Positions 9,035 to 18,875 of a stretch of DNA of 64,000 nt are shown piece after piece. The stretch is from CAXBBB01 sp963793245. GTDB taxonomy: Bacteria; Bacteroidota; Rhodothermia; Rhodothermales; BA12. The stretch is taken from positions 62,001-126,000 of the forward strand of contig CAWBZG010000004.1 in the NCBI GenBank assembly GCA_963793245.1, read 5' to 3'. Position 1 is the first letter of the stretch. Each line of letters begins with the position of its first letter. The translations under genes were made by a program, and so were the position numbers. A model generated the notes under the pieces. It ran no database searches. It had not been told where the DNA came from and was given only the letters and a program-made list of their open reading frames with translations.

Positions 9035-11084
9035 ATGCGCCTTCTGCTACTCGCCTTCCTGATCGTTCCGTCCGCACTAGCGCAGCCTTTCGAGGGGACA
9101 TGGAGCGGCGAAATCAAGATTCCCGGTCAGCCGCTTGCGTTCTCGGCGACGTTTAGTGGTGCAGACGACGCGCTATCCGGTGTCCTCGCGATTCCCGCGC
9201 AAAACCTGGCCGATTTCGCTCTTGCTGACGTGCGGGCCGAGGGCGATTCGCTCTTCTTCACGATGGAGGGCATTCCGGGCACGCCGCGTTTTTCGGGTGC
9301 TGTGGATTCTGCCGATCCCGACCGCGTTTCGGGTGCATTCGTGCAGGGCGCCGGGCGGCTGACGTTCGAGATGACGCGAGGCGAGGCCAGTAGTGTCGAT
9401 CCGGCGATAGAGCGATTGAATGGTCTGGAAGCGTTCGTCGACTCAGTCCGCACAGCCTACAACGTGCCCGGCCTGGCGATTGCCGTCGTCCGCGCCGACA
9501 CCGTTTTGATGGCATTCGGCTCAGGCATGCGCGACGTGGACGCCGGACTGTCCGGTCACGACGCAGACGCAATTCCCCATCGGCTCATCCACCAAGGCGT
9601 TCGTCGCCACACTGCTCGGAACGCTCGTCGACGACGGTTCGATGGACTGGGACACGCCCATTCGCCGCTACCTGCCCCAGTTCGAGATGCACGATCCGGT
9701 CGCCAGCGATCAAATGACGGCGGTCGACTTGCTGACGCATCGCAGTGGACTTCCGCGTCACGACCTGCTGTGGTACGGTACGCCGCTAACACGCGAGCAA
9801 CTGGTCAGTCGATTACGGTATCTGGAGCCGACCGAGCCGTTTCGCAGTGCGTGGCAGTATCAGAACCTGATGTTTACGACGGCGGGGTACCTGGGCGGCG
9901 AACTCTCGGGGGCAACGTGGGAAGAGGCGACGCGGCAGCGTTTGTTCGAGCCGCTGGGCATGACGACGGCTGGCTTTTCGGTCGGAGCGATGCAGGGGAT
10001 GCCGGACTTCGCGCTGGGTTATCAAGGCGGACTCGACTCGACAGCGGCGATGCCGTTTCGTGACCTGGACGCCGTCGGCCCCGCCGGATCGATCAACGCG
10101 AGTATCGACGAGTTCGGGCGATGGGCGCAGTTTCAGCTGGGCGATGGTGAGATCGACGGACGCCGCATCCTCCAGCCGTCGACGCTCCGGTTTTTGCATG
10201 AGCCTGAGATGGTCATTACCGGCAGTGGGCAACGCGCGACGCCCTACCAGATGTACGCCAAAGGCTGGTTCGTCGAGCCGTTCAACGGGCGGCGGATGCT
10301 GCACCACGGCGGCAACATCGACGGGTTCAGCGCGCTGGTCGGCTTCCTGCCGGATGAGAACTTGGGCGTTGCCATTCTGACCAACCAGAACGGATCCGCC
10401 TTGCCGCGACAGTTGATGCTGACCGTCTTCGAGCGCGCATTGGGAGAAGAGGATCCGACCGACTGGACCGGCCAGACGCTTACCGTTCTCCAGGCGCGCG
10501 ACGAACAGGAGACCGACGGTGACCGCGTACGCGTCGAAGGCACCACGCCCGCGCATGGCTTGGCCAACTACGCCGGAGCCTACGTCCATCCCGCCTACGA
10601 CACGCTGCACGTCGATCTAGACCGCGAAACCCTCGCCTTCCGCCGCTTCGACCTAACCGTCCCAATGGCGCACCGACACTTTGAGACCTTCTTGCTCTCC
10701 GAGAGCTTTCTCGAAGGCACGAGCGTCACGTTCCGCACCAACGAGGACGGACGCATCGACGGGTTGGAAGTCGCCGTCGAGCCGATGCTACCGCCCGTCC
10801 GCTTTGAGCGCGTCGCCGCTGCTGATTTGTCCGATGCCCAAACGCTCGCGCGTTATGCCGGGCGTTATGACTTGCGCGGTTCCACCGTCGTCGTCGAGAC
10901 CGCTGACAAAAGCTTGCGCATCACGCTCCCCGGTCAGCCGACGTATACGCTCGTCCCAGTCGAAGCGGGCTATTTCCAGCTTGAAGGACTGAGCGGCTAC
11001 GCTGTCCGGTTCGAGCAAGACACATCCGCACTGACATTCGAGCAGCCCAACGGCATGTTTCGGGCCGAGCGGATGGAGGAGTAG
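9035..11084 (+). CDS. Secreted serine hydrolase, class C beta-lactamase-like, one frameshift
   Basis: Exported penicillin-binding-like serine hydrolase of about 683 residues. A signal peptide (MRLLLLAFLIVPSALAQ) precedes a 100-residue beta domain. The serine-hydrolase domain follows: SxxK as FPIGSSTKAF, YxN as YQNLMFTTAGYLGG, and HHGGNIDGFSALVGF in the KTG position. A C-terminal beta domain resembles those attached to many beta-lactamase-like peptidases. The frame changes near 9551, where one extra T would explain the break; the SSTK motif lies just after it. Substrate unknown: DD-peptidase, esterase and D-amino-acid peptidase are all possible. Antibiotic resistance should not be inferred. 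Confidence 0.85.
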
Positions 11085-11702
11085 AACAGCTCGCTCATTC
11101 CAGCAATCCGCGCCAGGTCGTACGGTTGGAGGGAGCGTGACAGCCGGAGGGCGTGGCGAAACCGGGGCTGCGCGGCTCACGAACGACACCTCACGGTCCG
11201 GTTTGTGTAGACCTGCTCGCATGCGGCTAGACACGTGCGTCTGTTCGTAGGGAAGTAGGATGGTTATCGAGCGATGCGCCGAGCGTCTACGAACGCTTCG
11301 GTGACAAATCGCGCGTAGAGTCGTTGGCCCAACCCCCAGTAGCGGCGGTCCTTTGTAGCACCAAGCCGAGGTCGATGTCCCTCTCCTTCGGTCGCCCGGA
11401 GGCACATCCGGCCGAATGTGCTGCGCTCGTCGATACGGATCGGCGCCTCGGAAGCGTAGAACTCGCCCAGACCCACGCGCCGACGCCATGCTCGGCCGCG
11501 GAGAAACGAGACGCTGCGCTCTGTCTGCGAAAGGGTGTCGCATTACGAGCAGGCGTCCGGACAGGTGCTCCTCGGGAAGAGGGAGGTGACTCCGTACCAG
11601 TGGATCGTGCAGTGGACGCGATCAGGTCAGCCGGGGCGACGGTCGTGGCCGAGCGAAGGCGATGGGCGGTTCGGAGTCGATGGGCATGCGACGTGCTCAC
11701 GA
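11085..11702. other. 618-bp stretch without an assignable gene
   Basis: Open frames exist on both strands, but none resembles a family I know. On the minus strand a readable stretch at about 11264-11540 ends in KDRRYWGLGQRLYARFV and then Arg-rich residues. It could be a remnant of a broken gene or chance coding in GC-rich DNA. No tRNA, tmRNA or RNase P signature was seen. Confidence 0.4.
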
Positions 11703-13214
11703 TCACGCCAGCGTCAGCAGGTGATCGACGTCTGCGTCAGCGTCGTTGGGGTGGAGCCATTCGTTCGAGCGCTTGTCGTACGTGTACTCCTGTGACCAGC
11801 GCTCGCCGTGGGCGGCGACCTGCTCGATGGCATCCAGCGCGTACTCCAATTCGGCGTCGGTCATCGTCGGGTGGAGCGACAGGCGGATCCAGCCCAGCAT
11901 CAGCGTGTGGTCGCCCTGTTCGGCGGCGGCGAAGGCTTCGGCTGAACAGGTAGGATCGACGTGGAGCAGGTAGTGGCCGTAGGTGCCTGCGCACGAGCAT
12001 CCGCCGCGCACCTGGATGCCGAAGCGGTCGTTGAGCAGGCGGACGACCAAATTGTAATGCAAGTGCTCGCACCAGAACGAGACGATGCCCAGCCGGTCAG
12101 CATGCGTTTCGGCGAGAACGTGCAGGCCGTCGATTTTACGTAGGCGAGGTAGGGCGGCGTTAACGAGTTCGTGCTCGCGCGCCTCGATGCGGTCGACGCC
12201 CATCTGCTCTTTCAGGTCGATGCACAGCGCCGTCCGAATCGTCTGCAAGAACGGAGGCGTGCCGCCGTCCTCGCGTGCTTCGATGTCGTCGAGGTAGGCG
12301 TGCTGGCCCCACGGATTGGTCCACACGACCGTCCCGCCGCCGGGATGATCGGGGACGCGGTTGCGGTAGAGGTTTTTGTCGAAGACGAGAACGCCCGGCG
12401 TCCCCGGTCCGCCCAGAAACTTGTGCGGCGAGAAATAGACCGCGTCCAGCCGCGCGTCGTCGTCCGGCTGACCGTCTGCATCAGTCGGGTGCATGTCGAT
12501 GGCGACGTAAGGCGCCGACGCTGCAAAGTCGACGAAGCACAGGCCGCCTGCCTGGTGCATCAGTCGGGCCAGTTCGTGATAGGGCGTCGACAGACCGGTG
12601 ACGTTGGAGTGGGCGATGAACGCGCCGATTTTGAGCGGGCGGTCGGCGAACTTGGGTAGCACTTCGGCTAGCGCATCCAAGGCGCAGCGTCCATCGTCGC
12701 CGGGCGTGAGGACGACGACGTCGGCGATGGTTTCGAGCCAACTCGTGTGGTTCGAGTGGTGCTCCATGTGGCTCACGAAGATGACCGGGCGCTCGTGCTC
12801 GGCCAGCGAGATCCGGCTCGCGAATGCTTCGGGCAGTTTGAGGCCCATCATACGCTGCAGCTTGTTGATGACCGTCGTCATGCCCGACCCAGCGGCGATC
12901 AGCACATCGTCCGGTCCGGCGCCGACGTGCGCTTTGATCTTGTGCTGGGCCGCGTGGTAGAGCCGCGTCATCAGCGTACCGCAGTGGCTCGTCTCGGTGT
13001 GCGTGTTGCCCACGAACGGCGCCAGTTCCTCCATCCGCCGCTCGATGGGACCGTACATCCGGCCCGACGCGACCCAGTCGGCATAGACGAGCGGCTTGCG
13101 ACCGTCCGGTGTGTCGATCTCGGCGTCGATGCCGATGATCTGCTCGCGGAACGGGGCGAAATGCGCTTCCAAGTCGGAAACGGAAGTTGGGGCGGGGACA
13201 GCGGTAAGCTCCAT
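11703..13214 (-). CDS. Class V aminotransferase, cysteine desulfurase-like
   Basis: PLP-dependent fold type I enzyme of 503 residues. The PLP lysine is K265 in YFSPHKFLGGPGTPG. HMEHHSNHTSW and IGAFIAHSNVTG match the cofactor-binding segments of NifS/SufS-like proteins. A C-terminal GGCSCAGTYGHYLL stretch contains Cys residues in the region of the catalytic loop of desulfurases. It is longer than SufS (about 410) and has no suf genes beside it. Candidates are cysteine desulfurase, selenocysteine lyase or an uncharacterised aminotransferase; the exact reaction cannot be read from sequence alone. Convergent with the unassigned stretch and in tandem with gap. Confidence 0.85.
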   Translation of the reverse strand: MELTAVPAPTSVSDLEAHFAPFREQIIGIDAEIDTPDGRKPLVYADWVASGRMYGPIERRMEELAPFVGNTHTETSHCGTLMTRLYHAAQHKIKAHVGAGPDDVLIAAGSGMTTVINKLQRMMGLKLPEAFASRISLAEHERPVIFVSHMEHHSNHTSWLETIADVVVLTPGDDGRCALDALAEVLPKFADRPLKIGAFIAHSNVTGLSTPYHELARLMHQAGGLCFVDFAASAPYVAIDMHPTDADGQPDDDARLDAVYFSPHKFLGGPGTPGVLVFDKNLYRNRVPDHPGGGTVVWTNPWGQHAYLDDIEAREDGGTPPFLQTIRTALCIDLKEQMGVDRIEAREHELVNAALPRLRKIDGLHVLAETHADRLGIVSFWCEHLHYNLVVRLLNDRFGIQVRGGCSCAGTYGHYLLHVDPTCSAEAFAAAEQGDHTLMLGWIRLSLHPTMTDAELEYALDAIEQVAAHGERWSQEYTYDKRSNEWLHPNDADADVDHLLTLA

Positions 13215-13304
13215 CGGATCAAGGCGTTGGCTGGCCCAAAATAGAAACCGGCTGCCCCTCCGCGAGGAAGAGCAGCCGGAAACGTCGTGGAGATGACGGA
13301 TAGG

Positions 13305-14318
<1,014 letters not shown>

Positions 14319-14456
14319 GAGAGCAGGGGGGAGTGAGCGGGTGAGGAGCGCGGAGTGCGCAAAATGGTGTAACGAGTGGGGCCGAGGGGGATGTTTCCGC
14401 CCGAAAGCGCTCCCAATACGCCGAGTTGTGCAATCGGCACGAAACGCGCATCGCGG

Positions 14457-14487
14457 TCTGGTGCGTAACGGTCGGCTCCGTATCTTG
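14457..14487 (+). promoter_or_regulatory. Putative promoter of the TPR membrane protein gene
   Basis: TCTG at 14457-14460, a 20-base spacer, then TATCTTG at 14481-14487. This follows the Bacteroidota pattern of a TTG-like -33 box, 19-21 bases and TAnnTTTG. It ends 61 bases before the ATG. The -33 part is weak; the -7 part equals that of the better site before porU. Confidence 0.35.
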
Positions 14488-14548
14488 GGCCTCTTTGGGC
14501 GACGCCAACGCGCGTCCCCTTCGACATCTGACATCCTTTCCGATCCCG

Positions 14549-15253
14549 ATGGCCACGGTCAACACCCCAGTTACAGCAGACGAACCGGCACCCGTCAACG
14601 CTCCGTACGCGCCCGCCCCTAGCGACGACTTCGCCACGCGCGCCGTCGACTTCTACTACGAGCGGCAGTCGCTGATAATCGGCGCATTGATCGGCTTGGT
14701 CGTGCTCGCGCTCGCCGTCGTTGCCTTTATCTACTTCGCTCAGCAGAACGCCGAAGCCGCCGAAGCTGCCCTCGTTCAGCCTTCGCTACAGTACGGACAG
14801 GGTGAGTTCGAGGAGTCGCTTCCGGGCCTGCTCGCCGTCGCCGATGAGTACGACGGAACGGGAGCCGGAGACCTCGCGGCCTTCTATGCCGGAGACGCGC
14901 TCTTCCGCCTGGGCCGCTATGAAGAGGCCTTGGAGCAGTTCGAAGAAGTCAGCCGCGCCGACAACCTGCTGGGCCACAACGTCGCTGCAGGACTCGCAGC
15001 CACGCACGAACAGTTGGGCAACCACGCCGAAGCCGCCGGTTTCTACGAAGAAGCCATTGACCGCTACGACAACCCGGCGTTGGCTCCGGCCTATCTGCTC
15101 TCGGCAGCGCGCAACTACGAAGCCGCTGGCGACTACTCCGCCGCTCGCAGTCTGGTCGAGACGTTGATGGACGACTACGAAGACGTTCGAGAGACCGACG
15201 AGGCCGAGATGCTCTTGGGTATGATCGAAGCCAAGGAAGCTGCAGGTAGCTGA
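14549..15253 (+). CDS. Tetratricopeptide membrane protein, YfgM-like
   Basis: 234-residue protein with one membrane helix at about residues 40-63 (LIIGALIGLVVLALAVVAFIY). A soluble domain of about four TPR-like helical pairs follows. Repeated elements include LAAFYAGDALFRLGRYEEAL, GLAATHEQLGNHAEAAGFY and YLLSAARNYEAAGDY. The layout of short cytoplasmic N-terminus, one helix and periplasmic TPRs matches YfgM-type ancillary proteins linked to SecYEG and periplasmic chaperones. Partner identity is inferred from topology only. Transcription should end at the hairpin just downstream, inside the 69-bp repeat. Confidence 0.8.
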   Translation: MATVNTPVTADEPAPVNAPYAPAPSDDFATRAVDFYYERQSLIIGALIGLVVLALAVVAFIYFAQQNAEAAEAALVQPSLQYGQGEFEESLPGLLAVADEYDGTGAGDLAAFYAGDALFRLGRYEEALEQFEEVSRADNLLGHNVAAGLAATHEQLGNHAEAAGFYEEAIDRYDNPALAPAYLLSAARNYEAAGDYSAARSLVETLMDDYEDVRETDEAEMLLGMIEAKEAAGS

Positions 15254-15268
15254 TCTGCTCCTTGCTGT

Positions 15269-15337
15269 TGAATCCCGAGCGGGAGCCTGCGCGTGTGTAG
15301 GCTCCCGCTTTTGCTTCCAACTGATTCTGCTATGCCT
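15269..15337 (+). repeat. 69-bp direct repeat, copy 1 (terminator, leader and ATGCCT)
   Basis: Identical over 69 bases to 15890-15958. It contains an intrinsic terminator, a pyrimidine-rich leader with TTCTGCT, and the first five bases after the A of the DUF4160 start (ATGCCT). Copy 2 ends at the same place in the start of the response-regulator gene. The two copies bound a 552-bp segment carrying DUF4160 and DUF2442. Confidence 0.97.
15279..15312 (+). terminator. Rho-independent terminator of the TPR gene (repeat copy 1)
   Basis: GCGGGAGCCT (15279-15288) pairs with AGGCTCCCGC (15299-15308) around a 10-base loop and is followed by TTTT. It lies 26 bp after the TPR stop. DUF4160 begins only 20 bp further on, so its transcript must start inside the leader or come from read-through. 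Confidence 0.88.
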
Positions 15338-15601
15338 CGTATCTCCGAGTTTTTCGGGATCGTGATTTATCTCTACTATCAGGATCAGGGCGTCCATCAT
15401 ACGCCGCACTTCCATGCCGAGTATGCAGGCGAGGAAGTCGTAATCAGCATTCCAGATGCCGAAGTGTTAGCTGGCTCGCTTCCGTCGAAGAAGGAGAAGC
15501 TTGTCAAAGCGTGGGCCGTCTTGCGAGAGCGCGAGCTTCAGGAAGCATGGGAAGCAGCCGTAGAAGGAGATTCACCTCGAAAAATCAAACCACTTGACTG
15601 A
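15332..15601 (+). CDS. DUF4160 domain-containing protein
   Basis: 89-residue cytoplasmic protein. The N-terminus MPRISEFFGIVIYLYYQDQG and the HHTPHFHAEYAGEEVVISI segment are the DUF4160 signature; the His-rich PHFHAEY is its most conserved part. KEKLVKAWAVLRERELQEAWEA forms the C-terminal helix. The next gene, DUF2442, starts 3 bp after the stop. DUF4160 and DUF2442 genes are often neighbours, a layout like toxin-antitoxin pairs, but I know of no proven mechanism. Its ATG lies at the end of repeat copy 1. GC content is about 52% in lines I counted, below its neighbours. Confidence 0.92.
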   Translation: MPRISEFFGIVIYLYYQDQGVHHTPHFHAEYAGEEVVISIPDAEVLAGSLPSKKEKLVKAWAVLRERELQEAWEAAVEGDSPRKIKPLD

Positions 15602-15604
15602 CTC

Positions 15605-15871
15605 ATGCCCGACACTCTGATCGCACTCGCCCCCCGGATTCTCTCGGTCCTGCCGCTCGACGACTACGCACTGTCGGTCGCATTCGCGAGTGGTGAAACG
15701 CGCCGGGTGGATTGTCGCCCTTTTCTGAAAAAAGGCGTTTTTCGGGCATTGAATGACCTATCGGAATTTCGCCAAGTCGAGGTGATCAATGGCGGCGGCG
15801 GCGTCGGTTGGACATCCGGCGCTGACTTGTCTCGCGATACTCTATATCATGTTGGCGAACTGATTCCTTAG
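15605..15871 (+). CDS. DUF2442 domain-containing protein
   Basis: 88-residue protein. The family pattern is clear: IALAPRILSVLPLDDYALSV, then FASGETRRVDCRPFLKKGVF, FRALNDLSEFRQVEV, and a closing SADLSRDTLYHVGE-like segment with WTSGADLS. Its 3-bp spacing from DUF4160 implies one transcript and probably one complex. Part of the gene is unusually AT-rich for this chromosome (about 42% GC at 15721-15780), consistent with acquisition from elsewhere. It ends 19 bp before repeat copy 2. Confidence 0.9.
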   Translation: MPDTLIALAPRILSVLPLDDYALSVAFASGETRRVDCRPFLKKGVFRALNDLSEFRQVEVINGGGGVGWTSGADLSRDTLYHVGELIP

Positions 15872-15889
15872 GCGGACGCAGCCGTGTGC

Positions 15890-15958
15890 TGAATCCCGAG
15901 CGGGAGCCTGCGCGTGTGTAGGCTCCCGCTTTTGCTTCCAACTGATTCTGCTATGCCT
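15890..15958 (+). repeat. 69-bp direct repeat, copy 2 (terminator, leader and ATGCCT)
   Basis: Exact match to 15269-15337, offset by 621 bp. It supplies the terminator for the DUF4160/DUF2442 unit and the leader and start codon for the response-regulator gene. No inverted terminal repeats or transposase accompany it. Confidence 0.97.
15900..15933 (+). terminator. Rho-independent terminator after DUF2442 (repeat copy 2)
   Basis: Second copy of the 10-bp stem, GCGGGAGCCT (15900-15909) and AGGCTCCCGC (15920-15929), followed by TTTT. It lies 28 bp after the DUF2442 stop and 19 bp before the response-regulator ATG. Confidence 0.88.
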
Positions 15959-17329
15959 ACGATTCTCGTCGCCGACGACGAACCCGCCATCCGCCGCACG
16001 CTGCGCGAGATTCTCGAATACGAAGACTATCAGGTCGAAGAGGCTGTCGACGGCGACGATGCGCTCGCCAAGCTCAAGAAGGGCACGTACGACGCGGCGC
16101 TGGTCGACGTGAAGATGCCCAAGCGCGACGGTCTCGACGTGCTGCGTCAGGCGACAGCCGCCAGTGTCGAGACGCCCATCGTCATGATCAGCGGGCACGG
16201 CACAATTGAAACCGCCGTCGAAGCCACCAAGGGCGGCGCGTTCGACTTCATCGAGAAGCCGCCGGATCTGAACCGTCTGCTCCTGACGCTACGCAACGCG
16301 ATGGACAGGGGCAAGCTGGCACAGGACAACAAGCGGATGCGCCAGACGATTGCGCAGCAGACCGACGACAGTCTGACGCCCATCATCGGCCAAAGCCGCG
16401 CCATCGGGGAGATCAAGAGCACCATCGACCAGGTAGCGCCGACCGAAGCGCGTGTGCTCATCACGGGCGAGGCGGGTACGGGCAAAGAACTCGTCGCCCG
16501 CTGGATTCACGCCAAGAGTCCACGCAGCGGCGGCCCCATCGTCGAAGTCAACTGCGCGGCGATCCCCCAAGAGTTGATCGAATCCGAGTTGTTCGGTCAC
16601 GAGAAAGGTAGCTTCACGGGAGCGACTAAGCAGCGCATCGGCAAATTCGAACAGGCCGACGGCGGGACGCTGTTTCTGGACGAGATCGGCGACATGAGTC
16701 TGTCGGCCCAAGCCAAAGTGCTGCGTGCGTTACAAGAGAGCCGCATCACCCGCGTCGGCGGCGACCGTGACATCACGGTCAACGTACGTGTCGTCGCGGC
16801 GACGAACAAGAACCTGCTCCAGTCTATCGAAGAGCACCAGTTTCGCGAGGATCTGTACCACCGACTGTCGGTCATCCTCATCCACGTGCCGCCACTGCGC
16901 GAACGCCGGGGCGACGTCGAACTGATCGCGCCCGTCTTCGCCGAGCGTCTGGCGAAACGAAACGGCCTGACACCCAAACCGTTTTCGGACGAAGCGCTTG
17001 CCCGACTGGGCCGAAACGATTGGCGAGGAAACGTGCGCGAGTTGGGCAACGTCGTCGAGAGGCTGCTGATCTTGTCGCCCGGCGCGCGGATTGAAGCGTC
17101 GGACGTGGAGCGGTACGTTCAGGGCGGGTCGGCGCAGACCGGCGCCATCGGCAATCTGCTCGACCAGTTCGACCACTTTACCGACTTCCGCGACCGAGCC
17201 GAGCAGCTGTTCATCGAGCACCAACTCGAAAAGAACGAGTGGAACGTGAGCCGCACCGCCGAGGTGATCGACATTCAGCGCTCGCACCTCTACAACAAGA
17301 TGAACAAGTACGGTATCACGCGTGACTGA
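15953..17329 (+). CDS. Sigma-54-dependent response regulator, NtrC family
   Basis: 458-residue transcription activator. Receiver domain at residues 1-115 with phospho-acceptor D52 (ALVDVKMP). AAA+ domain with Walker A GEAGTGKE at 172-179, the sigma-54 contact loop GSFTGA at 219-224, Walker B-type GGTLFLDEIGD, and a C-terminal Fis-type helix-turn-helix ending SHLYNKMNKYGI. It should therefore activate RpoN-dependent promoters after phosphorylation. No cognate kinase is adjacent. lolD overlaps its end by 8 bp, so they are probably cotranscribed. The ATG lies in repeat copy 2. Confidence 0.95.
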   Translation: MPTILVADDEPAIRRTLREILEYEDYQVEEAVDGDDALAKLKKGTYDAALVDVKMPKRDGLDVLRQATAASVETPIVMISGHGTIETAVEATKGGAFDFIEKPPDLNRLLLTLRNAMDRGKLAQDNKRMRQTIAQQTDDSLTPIIGQSRAIGEIKSTIDQVAPTEARVLITGEAGTGKELVARWIHAKSPRSGGPIVEVNCAAIPQELIESELFGHEKGSFTGATKQRIGKFEQADGGTLFLDEIGDMSLSAQAKVLRALQESRITRVGGDRDITVNVRVVAATNKNLLQSIEEHQFREDLYHRLSVILIHVPPLRERRGDVELIAPVFAERLAKRNGLTPKPFSDEALARLGRNDWRGNVRELGNVVERLLILSPGARIEASDVERYVQGGSAQTGAIGNLLDQFDHFTDFRDRAEQLFIEHQLEKNEWNVSRTAEVIDIQRSHLYNKMNKYGITRD

Positions 17330-18092
17330 CGATCTCGATCGTGCGCATCTCGACGTGCCCGGCGATGCGTCGCCCGCTGAAGCTCGTTTGCCCGACCTCA
17401 CGCCCGAACCGACGCCGCTCGTCGAGACAGTGGGGTTGCGCAAAGCCTATCCGACCGGAGAGGCGCAATCGCTCGAAGTATTGCGCGGGGTGAGCCTGCG
17501 CGTGGCCGAAGGCGCATTTGTCGCCATCGTCGGCGAGAGCGGGACGGGCAAGAGCACGTTGCTCCACCTGATGGGCGGATTGGACCGACCGACGGGAGGG
17601 GTTGTCCGCTTCCGGGGCAAGCCGATCTTCGAGCAGAAAGACGAGAAGCTGGCCCAGTGGCGCAACCGGCACGTCGGCTTCGTCTTCCAGTTTCACCACC
17701 TGCTGCCCGAGTTCAGCGCGCTCGAGAACGTGGCGATGCCCGCGCTCATCCGGGGCACGAGCCTCTCGGCTGCAAGACCGCGCGCGAGCGACCTGCTCAA
17801 GCAACTCGGCCTATCGGCTCGGATGGAGCATCGCCCGAGCCAGATGAGCGGAGGCGAGCAGCAGCGTGTGGCCGTCGCTCGAGCGTTTATGAACGAACCG
17901 GACTTGGTATTGATGGACGAGCCAACCGGCAACCTCGACACCTCAACGGCGGAAGCGCTGCACGACGAAATCGCAAGACTGAACGAAGCCGAGGGCCGCG
18001 CTTTTGTCGTCGTCACGCACAACCCGCTGCTCGCCGAGCGCGCCAAGACGACGCTGCGCATCCACGCAGGAGAGTTGGTCGAGGGGGGCTAG
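17322..18092 (+). CDS. lolD: ABC transporter ATP-binding protein, LolD-like
   Basis: 256-residue ATPase with all nucleotide-binding motifs: Walker A GESGTGKST at residues 71-79, Q-loop in FVFQFHHLLPEFSALENV, signature MSGGEQQRVAVARAF, Walker B LVLMDEPTGNLD and switch His in VVTHNPLL. FQFHHLLPEFSALENVAMP is typical of LolD/MacB ATPases that power lipoprotein release from the inner membrane or related mechanotransport. About 30 extra residues precede the ABC core. GTG start inside the end of the response-regulator gene. The permease (LolC/E) is not in the window, so the assignment to Lol is by family only. Confidence 0.87.
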   Translation: MTDDLDRAHLDVPGDASPAEARLPDLTPEPTPLVETVGLRKAYPTGEAQSLEVLRGVSLRVAEGAFVAIVGESGTGKSTLLHLMGGLDRPTGGVVRFRGKPIFEQKDEKLAQWRNRHVGFVFQFHHLLPEFSALENVAMPALIRGTSLSAARPRASDLLKQLGLSARMEHRPSQMSGGEQQRVAVARAFMNEPDLVLMDEPTGNLDTSTAEALHDEIARLNEAEGRAFVVVTHNPLLAERAKTTLRIHAGELVEGG

Positions 18093-18847
18093 AACGCCAC
18101 CCCTAGTCCGACAGATGCCGTCACAAATCGCATGCTGCCGATCAGCGAACTCCCGTCCTGTTCGTCGTCGTGCAAGTCCAGTGTCCCACCGGCTATCAAT
18201 TCTATATGCGCCGCGCCGACCTGCGTCAGGCGCACCGATGCTATAGCGCCCACGCCTGCGAACCATGACGCAGACAATTCCGACTCGTTGCTTCCGTTGC
18301 TGGGAAAACCAAACAGGTCGCTGGTGGAAGACAGAGTTGAGCGGAAAGACGAGTTTCGGCGATAACCCAGATACGGACCCACTCCCACTTTCCAGGGCCG
18401 GCTTGAGGCGGGTGCCGCTGTCAGGACGAGAAACGTAGGAATCTGTATAGACTCGTGCTCTAAGTCGAGAGACTCGCTGATGCTGAAAGGCGGGTAGGTG
18501 GCGATCACTTCAGAACCGTCTCGAATAACATATTCTCCAAAGCCAACCGTCCAAACTGCCTGTGCCGTGCGGCGCTCGTAGGCCAGTCCCACGCGAAAGC
18601 CGATCCGACCGGAGTGGGTCATTCCCCAGACTTCTCCTCGGAAACCCTCGCCTGCTGTTCGCTCGGAAATGTGAGCGGGGGCGGCAACGTCAACGGCAGT
18701 GGTAAGCGTCGCGAGCGCAAATGCCCGGTTTATCGGGCTTTCCACCAGGTAGGACAGGGTGGGGGCGACCGATGCCCCGAAACGCACAGGTTGTGCCTCT
18801 GCTGATCCACAGATCGCGAGTAGTAGAATCGGAAGCAAGACCCGCAT
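18089..18847 (-). CDS. Outer-membrane beta-barrel protein, hypothetical
   Basis: 252 residues. ATG 18847 gives the signal peptide MRVLLPILLLAICGSAEAQ. The rest alternates short hydrophobic strands with turns and ends in a strand finishing with Phe (VTASVGLGVAF), as expected for recognition by BamA, whose gene is at 50.5 kb. No family recognised. GC is lower than average (about 53% at 18301-18360). Its stop codon overlaps the stop of lolD within the palindrome CTAG. Confidence 0.75.
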   Translation of the reverse strand: MRVLLPILLLAICGSAEAQPVRFGASVAPTLSYLVESPINRAFALATLTTAVDVAAPAHISERTAGEGFRGEVWGMTHSGRIGFRVGLAYERRTAQAVWTVGFGEYVIRDGSEVIATYPPFSISESLDLEHESIQIPTFLVLTAAPASSRPWKVGVGPYLGYRRNSSFRSTLSSTSDLFGFPSNGSNESELSASWFAGVGAIASVRLTQVGAAHIELIAGGTLDLHDDEQDGSSLIGSMRFVTASVGLGVAF

Positions 18848-18875
18848 GAAAGTTGTTGGTAAACAGAAGTACAAG

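Noticed and set aside
9035..11084. Antibiotic-resistance beta-lactamase
   Set aside because: The motifs define a broad serine-hydrolase family; size and extra domains do not resemble true class C resistance enzymes.
11324..11953. 209-codon plus-strand frame over the unassigned stretch and the class V aminotransferase end
   Set aside because: Half of it is antisense to a clear gene and the rest has no homology or gene-like start.
15269..15958. CRISPR array or composite transposon
   Set aside because: Only two repeat copies, 621 bp apart, with ordinary genes between; no inverted repeats, transposase or cas genes.
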